A stretch of DNA of 63,546 nucleotides from an uncultured Clostridia bacterium (GTDB lineage Bacteria; Bacillota; Clostridia; Oscillospirales; Oscillospiraceae), in contig CAMWFH010000014.1 of the NCBI GenBank assembly GCA_947173485.1, forward strand, positions 1-63,546, read 5' to 3'. Of the stretch, positions 17,136-24,666 are shown in pieces. Below the pieces are notes generated by a model. It was not told the DNA's origin, ran no database searches, and worked only from the letters and a program-made list of their open reading frames with translations. Position 1 is the stretch's first letter; every line of letters starts with the position of its first letter. Position numbers and translations under genes: made by a program.

Positions 17136-17182
17136 TTGTATTAGGTGATTAGTACAATAATACATTCTCCATCCTTTGTCAA
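17136..17182 (-). promoter_or_regulatory. Promoter and YtrA-type operator
   Basis: On the minus strand TTGACA (17177-17182), a 17-base spacer and TATTGT (17154-17159). A palindrome at 17136-17157 with arms TTGTATTA / TAGTACAA (one mismatch, six-base centre) overlaps the -10 element and the start site, where autorepression by the GntR regulator would be expected. Confidence 0.75.
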
Positions 17183-17398
17183 CCCCCTGGGCCGCTTTTT
17201 TCTCTCCGGGCCGCCAGATCTGGCAGTTTGCACGATCGCATTTAGACTATAGAAGAGCAGTATAGTCGTTCCGCATATTTACTTTTGACCTATAAAGTGT
17301 TAAAGTTACATATCATACTATGTCCCTCTTGGAGGGATCACGGATACACTGGTCATACTACCGATCAGAGAATAAACAGATAGAGGAGATATCGAACG
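17183..17398 (+). promoter_or_regulatory. Leader region of the lyase gene
   Basis: The gap before the tryptophanase-family gene is AT-rich. It holds a perfect 7-bp inverted repeat (GACTATA 17245-17251 / TATAGTC 17261-17267), which could be an operator, and a weak TTGACC near 17285 without a good -10 at standard spacing. The ribosome binding site is GGAGAT before the ATG at 17399. No clear TnaC-like leader peptide was found. Confidence 0.4.
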
Positions 17399-18847
17399 AT
17401 GGCCCAGATCACCTTTTACAAGCACGACCCGATCCCCCTGGAGATGCACAAGGTGCGCATCGTCCAGAAGCTGACCCTGCTGCCCACCGACCAGCGGCTC
17501 CAGAAGGTGAAGGACTCCGGCTACAACACCTTCCAGCTCCACAACAGTGACATCTTCCTGGATATGCTCACCGACTCCGGCGTCAACGCCATGAGCGACG
17601 ACATGGAGTCCGCCATGCTCCGGGCTGACGACGCCTACGCCGGCAGCGAGAGCTACTTCCGCATGGAGCGCAAGCTCCAGGAGCTGTTCGGCATCCAATA
17701 CTGCCTGCCGGCCCACCAGGGCCGGGCCTGCGAGAACATTTTGGCCACCCGGTTCGTGAAGCCCGGCAACTGCGTCATCATGAACTATCACTTCACCACC
17801 GCCAAGGCCCATATCACCCGGATGGGGGGCCATGTGGAGGAGCTGGTGAAGGACGAGGGCCTGGTCAGCAAGAGCGACCTGCCCTTCAAGGGCAACATCG
17901 ACCTGGAGAAGCTGGAGGCCTGCATCCTGAAGGAGACCCCGGAGAACATCCCCTTCGTCCGTCTGGAGGCCGGCACTAACCTGATCGGCGGCCAGCCCAT
18001 CTCCTATGAGAATATGAAGGCGGCCACGGATATCTGCAAGAAGTATAAGATCCTCACCGTGCTGGACGCCTCCCTGCTCCAGGACAACCTGTACTTCATG
18101 AAGACCAGGGAAGCGGGGATGGCAGACAAGAGCATCCGGGAGATCACCCGGATGGTGGCGGACCTCTTCGATATGATCTACTTCTCTGCCCGGAAGTTCG
18201 GCTTCGCCCGAGGCGGCGCCATCCTGGTCCGGGACCGGGACCTCTACTACTCCATGGAGGACCTGATCCCCATGTTCGAGGGCTTTTTGACCTACGGCGG
18301 TATGTCCGTCCGGGAGATCGAGGCCATGACCGTGGGCTTCGAGGAGAGCATGGATATGAACGTCATCTCCCAGGGGCCCCAGTTCGTGGGCTACTGCGTC
18401 AAGGCCCTGGATGACTACGGCGTCCCCGTCATCACCCCCGGCGGCGGCCTGGGGGCCCATTTGGATGCCAGCAAGTTCGTCAAGCACATCCCCCAGGAAC
18501 AGTACCCCGCCGGGGCCCTGGTCTGCGCCCTGTATATCTGCGGCGGCATCCGGGGCATGGAGCGGGGCACCCTCTCCGAGGAGCGCAACGCCGATGGCAG
18601 CGAGCGGATGGCCTCTATGGAGCTGGTCCGGCTGGCCTTCCCCCGGCGGGTGTTCACCCTGTCCCAGACGGAGTACGTCATCGACCGGGTCAAGTGGCTC
18701 TACGACCACCGGGATCTGGTGGGCGGCCTGCGGTTCGTCCACGAGCCCAAGACGCTGCGGTTCTTCACCGGCGTGCTGGAGCCGGTGGGCGACTGGCCCG
18801 AGCGGCTGGCCGCGGCCTACAAGGCCGACTTCGGCCCCGACCAGTAA
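17399..18847 (+). CDS. Tryptophanase/tyrosine phenol-lyase family PLP enzyme
   Basis: A 482-residue fold-type I PLP enzyme of the beta-eliminating lyase family. The overall pattern matches TnaA and tyrosine phenol-lyase: LTDSG near 57-61, AHQGRA (105-110), the VLDAS strand (221-225), and the Schiff-base lysine expected at K266 in FSARKFGFARGG. The classical SGKKD / SAKKD motif is changed to SARKF: the lysine remains, but the preceding Lys is Arg and the following Asp is Phe. The substrate (Trp, Tyr or another amino acid) therefore cannot be assigned. It is a lone plus-strand gene with its own terminator. Confidence 0.85.
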   Translation: MAQITFYKHDPIPLEMHKVRIVQKLTLLPTDQRLQKVKDSGYNTFQLHNSDIFLDMLTDSGVNAMSDDMESAMLRADDAYAGSESYFRMERKLQELFGIQYCLPAHQGRACENILATRFVKPGNCVIMNYHFTTAKAHITRMGGHVEELVKDEGLVSKSDLPFKGNIDLEKLEACILKETPENIPFVRLEAGTNLIGGQPISYENMKAATDICKKYKILTVLDASLLQDNLYFMKTREAGMADKSIREITRMVADLFDMIYFSARKFGFARGGAILVRDRDLYYSMEDLIPMFEGFLTYGGMSVREIEAMTVGFEESMDMNVISQGPQFVGYCVKALDDYGVPVITPGGGLGAHLDASKFVKHIPQEQYPAGALVCALYICGGIRGMERGTLSEERNADGSERMASMELVRLAFPRRVFTLSQTEYVIDRVKWLYDHRDLVGGLRFVHEPKTLRFFTGVLEPVGDWPERLAAAYKADFGPDQ

Positions 18848-18869
18848 CGCAGTCTATCTGAACAATGAG

Positions 18870-18902
18870 GGCGGGCCCGCAGGCCCGCCTTCGTCTTTTT
18901 TT
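18870..18902 (+). terminator. Terminator of the lyase gene
   Basis: An 8-bp stem GGCGGGCC / GGCCCGCC (18870-18877, 18882-18889), then a T-rich tail ending in seven T residues. Confidence 0.9.
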
Positions 18903-20049
18903 ACCGGTCCTTTAGGAACGCCTCGATCGAGGCCCGGTCCGCTCCCACGGTCCCCTGGGCAAAGGACGGCTTGCCGCCGCCCCGGCCAGAGAGGGCTGTG
19001 TTCAGCTCCTTGACGAAGCTCCGCAGGTCCCCGTTTTGGAGGCCGGCGGCGTACTTATAGCCCGTCTCGTCACCGCCGGCAAAGACCAGGCACCGGCCGC
19101 CGCAGGTCTCCAGTACCGCGGAGGCCAGCTTGCGGACGGACTCCGCGCTCATCTCCCCCTCGAACAGCACCACATCGCCTTTCCCGGACAGGGCGGCGGC
19201 CTTCTGGGCGAAGTCGGCCTCCTCCAGGGCCATGACCCGGCCCCGGAGGGTGTAGACCTCCCGGAGCGTCCGCTCCACCGCGGCGGCGGTCTCGATGGCC
19301 TTGGCTGAGAGAGCACGGGAGATCATGGTGTTCTGGGTCAGGATCGCCGAGCACCAGGACACCGCCCGGCCCCCGGCGGCCATCTCGATGCGCACGCCCT
19401 CCCGGAACTTCTGGCAGCTCAGCAGCTTCACCAGCCCCACCTGGCCCGCCCGCTTGACGTGGGTGCCGCAGCAGGCGCAGCGGTCCGCCCCAGGGAAGCG
19501 CACCAGGCGCACATCGCCGGGGATGAACTTCTTGCTCCGGTACACCGCCTGCTCCAGGGCCTCCCCGTTCAGGACCTCGATCTCCGGGGCCAGGTCCTGC
19601 CAGATGTAGTCGTTGGCGGTCCGCTCCAGGAGGGGCAGGTCCTCCGGGGGGATATCGGCGTTGAAGTCGATGGTCACCAGGTCCTTGCCGATGTGGAAGC
19701 CCACGTTGTCGCACTCGTACTTGCCGCAGATGATGCCGCTGACGATATGCTCGCCGCTGTGCTGCTGCATAAAGTCGAACCGGCGGGCAAAGTTGATCCG
19801 GCCCGTGATGGTCTTGCCCACCTCCAGGGGCTGGACGCAGGTGTGGACCACTTCGCCGTCCCTGTCCCTGGTGTCTGTCACCGCCACGCCGTCCAGCATC
19901 CCGTGGTCCGCCGGCTGGCCGCCCCCCTCGGGATAGAAGGCCGTGCGGTCCAGCACCACCGCCCAGGCCTTCCCGGCTGCCTCGCAGGCCAGCACCGTCG
20001 CCGTAAATTCTGTCATGAAGGAGTCCTGGTAGTAAAGTTTTTCTGTCAT
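18901..20049 (-). CDS. AlaX-type alanyl-tRNA editing protein with DHHA1 domain
   Basis: A 382-residue free-standing editing factor that removes Ser or Gly from mischarged tRNA-Ala. An N-terminal beta-barrel (PEGGGQPAD at 40-48) is followed by the editing site: the zinc ligands H97 and H101 in QQHSGEH and the CACCGTH motif (191-197). The C-terminal part (about 260-382) has a coiled coil and a DHHA1 domain (GGDETGYKYAAGL, GRGGGKPSFAQG). This is the AlaX-L layout without the synthetase catalytic domain. Its stop codon lies inside the T tract of the convergent lyase terminator. Confidence 0.92.
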   Translation of the reverse strand: MTEKLYYQDSFMTEFTATVLACEAAGKAWAVVLDRTAFYPEGGGQPADHGMLDGVAVTDTRDRDGEVVHTCVQPLEVGKTITGRINFARRFDFMQQHSGEHIVSGIICGKYECDNVGFHIGKDLVTIDFNADIPPEDLPLLERTANDYIWQDLAPEIEVLNGEALEQAVYRSKKFIPGDVRLVRFPGADRCACCGTHVKRAGQVGLVKLLSCQKFREGVRIEMAAGGRAVSWCSAILTQNTMISRALSAKAIETAAAVERTLREVYTLRGRVMALEEADFAQKAAALSGKGDVVLFEGEMSAESVRKLASAVLETCGGRCLVFAGGDETGYKYAAGLQNGDLRSFVKELNTALSGRGGGKPSFAQGTVGADRASIEAFLKDR

Positions 20050-20108
20050 CGTGTCACCTTTATCTTTCTTATTGGGGCCAAAACTGCCAATTTCTTTGAA
20101 AATCTGCC

Positions 20109-20327
20109 CTAATCCCGTGGATATGCTATCCGCTTCTTTGTCAGGCCAAGCAGATAGTCCACACTCGTGTTATATAGCACGGATAATGCGATCAGTACAG
20201 CAGTCGGGACATCCCGCTGGCCCAGCTCATAGTTACTGTAGACCTGTTGGGAGCAGTTGAGATAGCTGGAAACATATTTCTGCGTCCAGTCTCTGTCCTC
20301 ACGCAATTCGCGTATACGGGGATACAT
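20109..20327 (-). CDS. Small XRE-type repressor
   Basis: A 72-residue Cro/CI-like protein that is little more than the HTH (IRELREDRDWTQKYVSSYL, then SQQVYSNYELGQRDVP) and the LSVLYNTSVDYLLGLT tail. The ATG at 20327 is chosen over an upstream start because GAGGTGA lies a few bases before it. It is divergent from a ribbon-helix-helix gene, with a large palindrome between them, the arrangement of a phage-type or autoregulated switch. Confidence 0.85.
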   Translation of the reverse strand: MYPRIRELREDRDWTQKYVSSYLNCSQQVYSNYELGQRDVPTAVLIALSVLYNTSVDYLLGLTKKRIAYPRD

Positions 20328-20355
20328 GGCATTCACCTCGACCCCCATTATACCT

Positions 20356-20400
20356 ACTGCGAAATGCGGTATTGCATTTTACCGCATATTGCAGTAAAAT
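20356..20400. promoter_or_regulatory. Divergent promoter with a large palindromic operator
   Basis: Sixteen-base arms (20356-20371 and 20380-20395, 14 of 16 pairs complementary) flank an eight-base centre. For the plus-strand gene, TTGCAT (20372-20377), a 17-base spacer and TAAAAT (20395-20400) form a promoter lying on the palindrome. On the minus strand, TATAAT (20347-20352) beside it fits the XRE gene's -10. Confidence 0.7.
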
Positions 20401-20418
20401 GTCTGCGAGGTGAGCATT

Positions 20419-20658
20419 ATGAAAAAGGAGTCCCGGTGCGTTTCCATCACTTTTCCGCAAGAACTCCATGAAGAGCTGAAAACCCTAGCAAGCATGACTT
20501 ATAGAACGATCCCTGGATATGTGCGGCAGATCGTGCGGCGCTACCTAGAAAACCGCGGGGACTGCGTAGAGCCGCGGGACTTTTTCCTGCCTGCCGGGGA
20601 GCGGGAACTCATTCCCCCAACAGCCCAAGATCATACTTCCAGCCCGGAGCATCCCTGA
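20419..20658 (+). CDS. Ribbon-helix-helix (Arc/CopG-type) protein
   Basis: A 79-residue protein whose N terminus fits a ribbon-helix-helix DNA-binding fold: the strand RCVSITFP, then helices EELKTLASM and IPGYVRQIVRRYL (to about residue 45). The ATG at 20419 has GAGG eight bases before it; a GTG nine bases earlier would sit on the Shine-Dalgarno sequence. The last 15 residues or so are encoded by the left 33-bp repeat, so the C terminus is probably an accident of that duplication. No toxin partner is adjacent. Confidence 0.7.
   Translation: MKKESRCVSITFPQELHEELKTLASMTYRTIPGYVRQIVRRYLENRGDCVEPRDFFLPAGERELIPPTAQDHTSSPEHP
20613..20645. repeat. 33-bp direct repeat, left copy
   Basis: Identical over 33 bases to 21617-21649. 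It contains the stop codon of the AEC permease and the tail of the ribbon-helix-helix gene. The sequence derives from the 3' end of nagZ. Confidence 0.95.
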
Positions 20659-21608
20659 ACATATGCCTTTAATAGGAACGCCAGCTGCCGCAGGATGAAG
20701 ATCCAGAACAGCATACTGAGGCAGAAGAACAGGGAAGTCGTCACGACTACTTGGGCCGTCAGCTCATGGTCGCTGTCGCAGGCAATGGCCATCGGGTAGG
20801 AGGATGTAGCGATCGGCGCACCGGCGCAGAGCAGGATAACGCCTAAGCTGTCGCCCCGGAAGCCCAGCGCGATCGCCGCCAACACGAACACCAAGGGGGT
20901 CAGGAGCAGGCGGTAGATGTTGCAGAAAAGGATCTTCCGGGCGTTCGCCCACATCCCGCCCAGCTGTAGGGAGGCCCCCAGGGCCACCAGGGTCATGGTA
21001 CTGCCGGCACTGCCGATATTTTTGACCGCCTGGTCCACGCTCTGGGGCAGCCGGATCCCCAGCAGGAGCAGGAGCGCGCCCAGGGCGCAGCCGCGGATCA
21101 GGGGATTTTTCAGGACCATCCCCACCGTCTCCTTGGCGCTGACATGGCCGCCCCGGCAGCTTTCCAGGGTGATGACGGCCAGCACATTGTATGTAGGCAC
21201 CATGACCGCCACGGCGATGGTCATCAGCGTCACGCCCTCCGGCCCCATCATGATCTGGGCCAGGGAGATCCCAACGATCGCGATGTTGCTCCGTATGGCA
21301 TTTTGGATGTAGGTCCCCCGGAGCCGGCGGTCCGGCTCCCGAAGGGTGAAGAGGACATAGCTGAAGAGGAACCAGAGCAGCGTCGCGGTCATCAGAAACA
21401 GCAGAGGCTTGGGGGAGAAGGTCCCCGTCAGCTCCGCGTGGCAGGTGTTATAGAACAGCTGGATAGGGAGAAGGCCGTGAAAACAGACTGTACTCAGCTG
21501 CCGGAAGGCCTCATCCGGGACCAGCTTCCAGGAGCGGATCCAGATCCCCAGGCACATGGTCAGCAGGACAGGGGTGATACAGCGGACCGATACCAAAAAA
21601 TTCTCCAT
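20631..21608 (-). CDS. AEC (auxin efflux carrier) family transporter
   Basis: A 325-residue polytopic membrane protein with about ten hydrophobic segments in two halves, as in the AEC/BASS superfamily. Recognisable elements are NAIRSNIAIVGISLAQ in the first half and LCAGAPIATSSYPMA near the second unwound helix. Bacterial AEC proteins export organic or amino acids; the substrate here is unknown. The ATG at 21608 follows GGGGAG, which lies in the end of nagZ. The whole gene is bracketed by 33-bp direct repeats. Confidence 0.88.
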   Translation of the reverse strand: MENFLVSVRCITPVLLTMCLGIWIRSWKLVPDEAFRQLSTVCFHGLLPIQLFYNTCHAELTGTFSPKPLLFLMTATLLWFLFSYVLFTLREPDRRLRGTYIQNAIRSNIAIVGISLAQIMMGPEGVTLMTIAVAVMVPTYNVLAVITLESCRGGHVSAKETVGMVLKNPLIRGCALGALLLLLGIRLPQSVDQAVKNIGSAGSTMTLVALGASLQLGGMWANARKILFCNIYRLLLTPLVFVLAAIALGFRGDSLGVILLCAGAPIATSSYPMAIACDSDHELTAQVVVTTSLFFCLSMLFWIFILRQLAFLLKAYVQGCSGLEV

Positions 21609-21612
21609 CTCT

Positions 21613-22764
21613 CTACTCCCCCAACAGCCCAAGATCATACTTCCAGCCCAGCACCCGGCGGACAGCGGTGTCCACCGTCTCCAGGGGGATCCTGCCGTCC
21701 GTCACAGCAGCGATGACCTGGGGGATCTGCTCCCGGTAGTCCCCAGCTACGACCAGGTCGTTGCCGGCCAGCACCGCCAGCACCGCCGCCGAGCCCTCCT
21801 CGGCATAGGCCTTGACCGCGTCCATGGCCAGATCGTCGGTCATCGCCACACCGGTGAAGCCCAGCTCCTCCCGCAGGATCCGGTGGACCTCCGGCGACAG
21901 GGAGGCGGGCAGGTCCGGGTCCATGCAGGCCACGATATTGTGGCAGACCAGCACGCCGCCGGCGCCGGCCTCGATGCCCGCCCGGAAGGGGAGGAAGTCG
22001 GAGGTGAGGAACTGCTCATAGGGGCGCTGGTCGTTGGCAACGCCTGTATGAGTGTCCGTGTTGTCCCCATAGCCGGGGAAATGCTTCAGGACCGAGCCGA
22101 CCCCCTCCATCTCTGCCACCACTGCCGCCGCATAGTCCGCCGTGGCGGCGGCATCCTGGCCAAAGGAGCGGTCGTAGATGAAATCCTCCGGGCCAGTGGA
22201 CACATCCACCACCGGGGCCAAGTTGACATTGATGCCTAGGGAGGCCAGAAGGGCGCGTTTCTCTCGGGCGTCCGCCCGGATGGCCTCCAGTCCGCCGGCG
22301 GCAAAGAGCTTCTGGGGAGAACGGAACTTGGTCTCACGAAGCTGGGGGTTGGAGCTGACCCGGACTACCGTGCCCCCTTCCTCGTCCACGCCGATCAGCA
22401 GGGGGATGGCCGCCGCGTCCTGCCAGCTCTGGATCTTTTGCCGGAGGCTGCCAGCCGTCTGGTCCTTGGTGTCCCGTCCAAAAAGGATATAGCCCCCCAG
22501 GTGGTAGGCGGACACGTCTCCTGCCGCCCCCTCCTCCGGGACCCGGACGAAGAACATCTGCCCCACCTTCTCTTCCGTGGTCATACCGGCCAGCAGGTCC
22601 TCGACCCGCTTCTCCCGCCGCGTCGGCAGACGGACCTCGCTCCGCTGAAGATCTTCTCCCCGCTCCACAGCAGGAGGGATCTGATGCTCATAGTCCGGGG
22701 GACCGCCGCAGGCGGCGAGCAGGATGGATAGGAGCAAAAGGAGGGACAGCAGTCCTGTTTTCAT
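21613..22764 (-). CDS. nagZ: Lipoprotein beta-N-acetylhexosaminidase (GH3, NagZ-like)
   Basis: A 383-residue GH3 enzyme that removes N-acetylglucosamine from cell-wall muropeptides. A lipoprotein signal peptide (lipobox LAAC near residue 19) anchors it outside the membrane. Motifs: GVDEEGG (substrate binding), KHFPGYGDNTDTHTG (the His/Asp acid-base loop) and the nucleophile Asp in MTDDLAMDA. The third in-frame ATG (22764) is preferred because GAGG lies eight bases before it and the signal peptide begins there. Its last eleven codons lie in the right 33-bp repeat, and the next gene starts four bases after its stop. Confidence 0.93.
   Translation of the reverse strand: MKTGLLSLLLLLSILLAACGGPPDYEHQIPPAVERGEDLQRSEVRLPTRREKRVEDLLAGMTTEEKVGQMFFVRVPEEGAAGDVSAYHLGGYILFGRDTKDQTAGSLRQKIQSWQDAAAIPLLIGVDEEGGTVVRVSSNPQLRETKFRSPQKLFAAGGLEAIRADAREKRALLASLGINVNLAPVVDVSTGPEDFIYDRSFGQDAAATADYAAAVVAEMEGVGSVLKHFPGYGDNTDTHTGVANDQRPYEQFLTSDFLPFRAGIEAGAGGVLVCHNIVACMDPDLPASLSPEVHRILREELGFTGVAMTDDLAMDAVKAYAEEGSAAVLAVLAGNDLVVAGDYREQIPQVIAAVTDGRIPLETVDTAVRRVLGWKYDLGLLGE
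21617..21649. repeat. 33-bp direct repeat, right copy (nagZ 3' end)
   Basis: Identical to 20613-20645, 1004 bases away. This copy encodes the last residues of NagZ (WKYDLGLLGE) and carries the ribosome binding site of the AEC gene, so it is likely the original. Confidence 0.95.
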
Positions 22765-22796
22765 GGTCATTTTCCTCATTTTTCGCCGTTGATCGC

Positions 22797-22825
22797 GCAA
22801 AAAGGGGGCCGTTCCCGGCCCCCTT
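22797..22825 (-). terminator. Terminator of aspS
   Basis: A 10-bp stem AAGGGGGCCG / CGGCCCCCTT (22802-22811, 22816-22825), then a run of T residues on the minus strand, seven bases after the aspS stop. Confidence 0.9.
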
Positions 22826-22831
22826 CGCTTT

Positions 22832-24607
22832 TTATTCCTCTGTGGCCGTGATGGCGATATGCAGCTCGTCCAGCTGCTTCTGTTCCACCGTGCCGGGAGC
22901 GCCCATCATCAGGTCCTGGGCGTTCTTGTTCATGGGGAAGGGGATGATCTCCCGGATGCTCTCCTCGCCGGAGAGGAGCATCACCATCCGGTCCACGCCG
23001 GGGGCGATGCCGGCATGGGGGGGCGCGCCGTAGCAGAAGGCATTGTACATGGCGGGGAACTTGCTCTTCACGTCCTCCTCACCCAGGCCCACCAGCTGGA
23101 AGGCCTCGATCATGATCTCCGGGTCGTGGTTGCGCACCGCGCCGGAGCTGAGCTCCACACCGTTGCACACCAGGTCGTACTGGTCGGCGGTGATCGTCAG
23201 GGGGTCGATCTCCCCGGCGGCGGCCTTTTGCAGCACTGCCAGCCCGCCGGAGGGCATGGAGAAGGGGTTGTGGCAGAACTCCAGGGAGCCGCTCTCCTCG
23301 CCGATCTCATACATGGGGAAGTCCACGATCCAGCAGAACTCGTAGCGCTCCTTGCTAAAGTGGGCGGGGCAGAGGGGCGCCACGGTCTTGATGAACGCCC
23401 CGGCGGTCTTTTGCGCCACGGACAGCGCTCCCGCGGACAATCCCACCAGGCAGCCGGGGGCGAGGGTCAGGGCCTCCACCACCAGGTCCTTGATGGGCTG
23501 GATGAACTTGGCGATGCCGCCTACGATCTCGCCCTTTTCGTCATAGCGGAACCAGTAGACCTTGTTCCCCGTCTTGACCTCCACGTCGGCGCACAGTTTG
23601 TCGATCTGTTTCCGGGTGCCCTCGAAACCGGACACCACCACCGCCTTCACCGTCTGGCCCTCGAAGGGACCGAAGCCGCAGCCGGACAGCAGCTTTGTCA
23701 CGTCCTCCACGGTCAGGTCGATCCGCAGGTCCGGCTTGTCGGTGCCGTAGGTCTCCAGGGCCTCCAGGTAGGGGATGCGCCGGAAGGGGGCGGGGGAGGC
23801 GATGTTATATTTGCCGTACTTGGCGAAGATGGGAGGCAGCACGTCCTCCAGCACCGCAAACACGTCGTCCTGGGTGGCAAAGGCCATCTCCATATCCAGC
23901 TGGTAGAACTCGCCGGGGGACCGGTCGCCCCGGGCGTCCTCATCCCGGAAGCAGGGGGCGATCTGGAAGTAGCGGTCAAAGCCGGAGGTCATCAGCAGCT
24001 GCTTGAATTGCTGGGGCGCCTGTGGCAAGGCATAGAACTTGCCAGGATGCTTCCGTGAGGGGACCAGATAGTCCCGAGCACCCTCGGGGGAGGAGGCGGT
24101 GAGGATCGGGGTGGTGATCTCCAGGAAGCCGTGGTCCGTCATGGCGGCCCGGAGGGCGGCGACCACGTTGCACCGGAGGATGATGTTGCTCTTGACCTCC
24201 GGGTTGCGCAGGTCTAGGAAACGGTACTTCAGACGGGCGGTCTCATCGGCCTCCCGGCTGCGGTTGATCTGGAAGGGCAGCTCGTTGTAGCGGCAGCGGC
24301 CCAGGATGTCGATCTTCGCCGGGACCACCTCGATCTCACCGGTGGGCAGCTTGGGGTTCTTGCTGCTCCGCTCCCGGACCGTGCCCTCCACAGAGATCAC
24401 CGTCTCCTTGTTCAGGGGGCGGAGGATCTCCATCATCTCCTCCGTCTCCACCACTACCTGGGTGGTGCCGTAAAAGTCCCGGAGGACGACGAAGGCGAAG
24501 TTATTGCCCACCTCCCGGATGTTCTCCATCCAGCCGCAGAGCTTGACCTGCTGCCCGATATGCTCCAGCCGAAGCTCGTTGCAGGTATGTGTACGATTTT
24601 GTGTCAT
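22832..24607 (-). CDS. aspS: Aspartyl-tRNA synthetase
   Basis: A class II synthetase of 591 residues, full length for the bacterial type. The N-terminal OB-fold anticodon-binding domain (about 1-105, VKLCGWMENIREVGN) is followed by the catalytic domain with motif 2 (FRDEDARGDRSPGEFYQLDMEM, about 217-238), the bacterial GAD insertion (about 300-410) and motif 3 (GAPPHAGIAPGVDRMVMLL). Whether it is the discriminating or the Asp/Asn-charging form cannot be decided here. It lies downstream of hisS, a common Firmicute pairing. Confidence 0.97.
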   Translation of the reverse strand: MTQNRTHTCNELRLEHIGQQVKLCGWMENIREVGNNFAFVVLRDFYGTTQVVVETEEMMEILRPLNKETVISVEGTVRERSSKNPKLPTGEIEVVPAKIDILGRCRYNELPFQINRSREADETARLKYRFLDLRNPEVKSNIILRCNVVAALRAAMTDHGFLEITTPILTASSPEGARDYLVPSRKHPGKFYALPQAPQQFKQLLMTSGFDRYFQIAPCFRDEDARGDRSPGEFYQLDMEMAFATQDDVFAVLEDVLPPIFAKYGKYNIASPAPFRRIPYLEALETYGTDKPDLRIDLTVEDVTKLLSGCGFGPFEGQTVKAVVVSGFEGTRKQIDKLCADVEVKTGNKVYWFRYDEKGEIVGGIAKFIQPIKDLVVEALTLAPGCLVGLSAGALSVAQKTAGAFIKTVAPLCPAHFSKERYEFCWIVDFPMYEIGEESGSLEFCHNPFSMPSGGLAVLQKAAAGEIDPLTITADQYDLVCNGVELSSGAVRNHDPEIMIEAFQLVGLGEEDVKSKFPAMYNAFCYGAPPHAGIAPGVDRMVMLLSGEESIREIIPFPMNKNAQDLMMGAPGTVEQKQLDELHIAITATEE

Positions 24608-24666
24608 ATCTGTGCCTCTTTTCCATTACAGAATGTTATATATAATGGGACTGTAACAAAATCAGC

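Noticed and set aside
17318..18742. A 474-codon open frame antisense to the tryptophanase-family gene
   Set aside because: It is a shadow frame created by high GC at third codon positions; it lacks a family match and its composition (Gly, His, Leu, Val-rich repeats) is typical of antisense frames. The same applies to other long antisense frames across the window.
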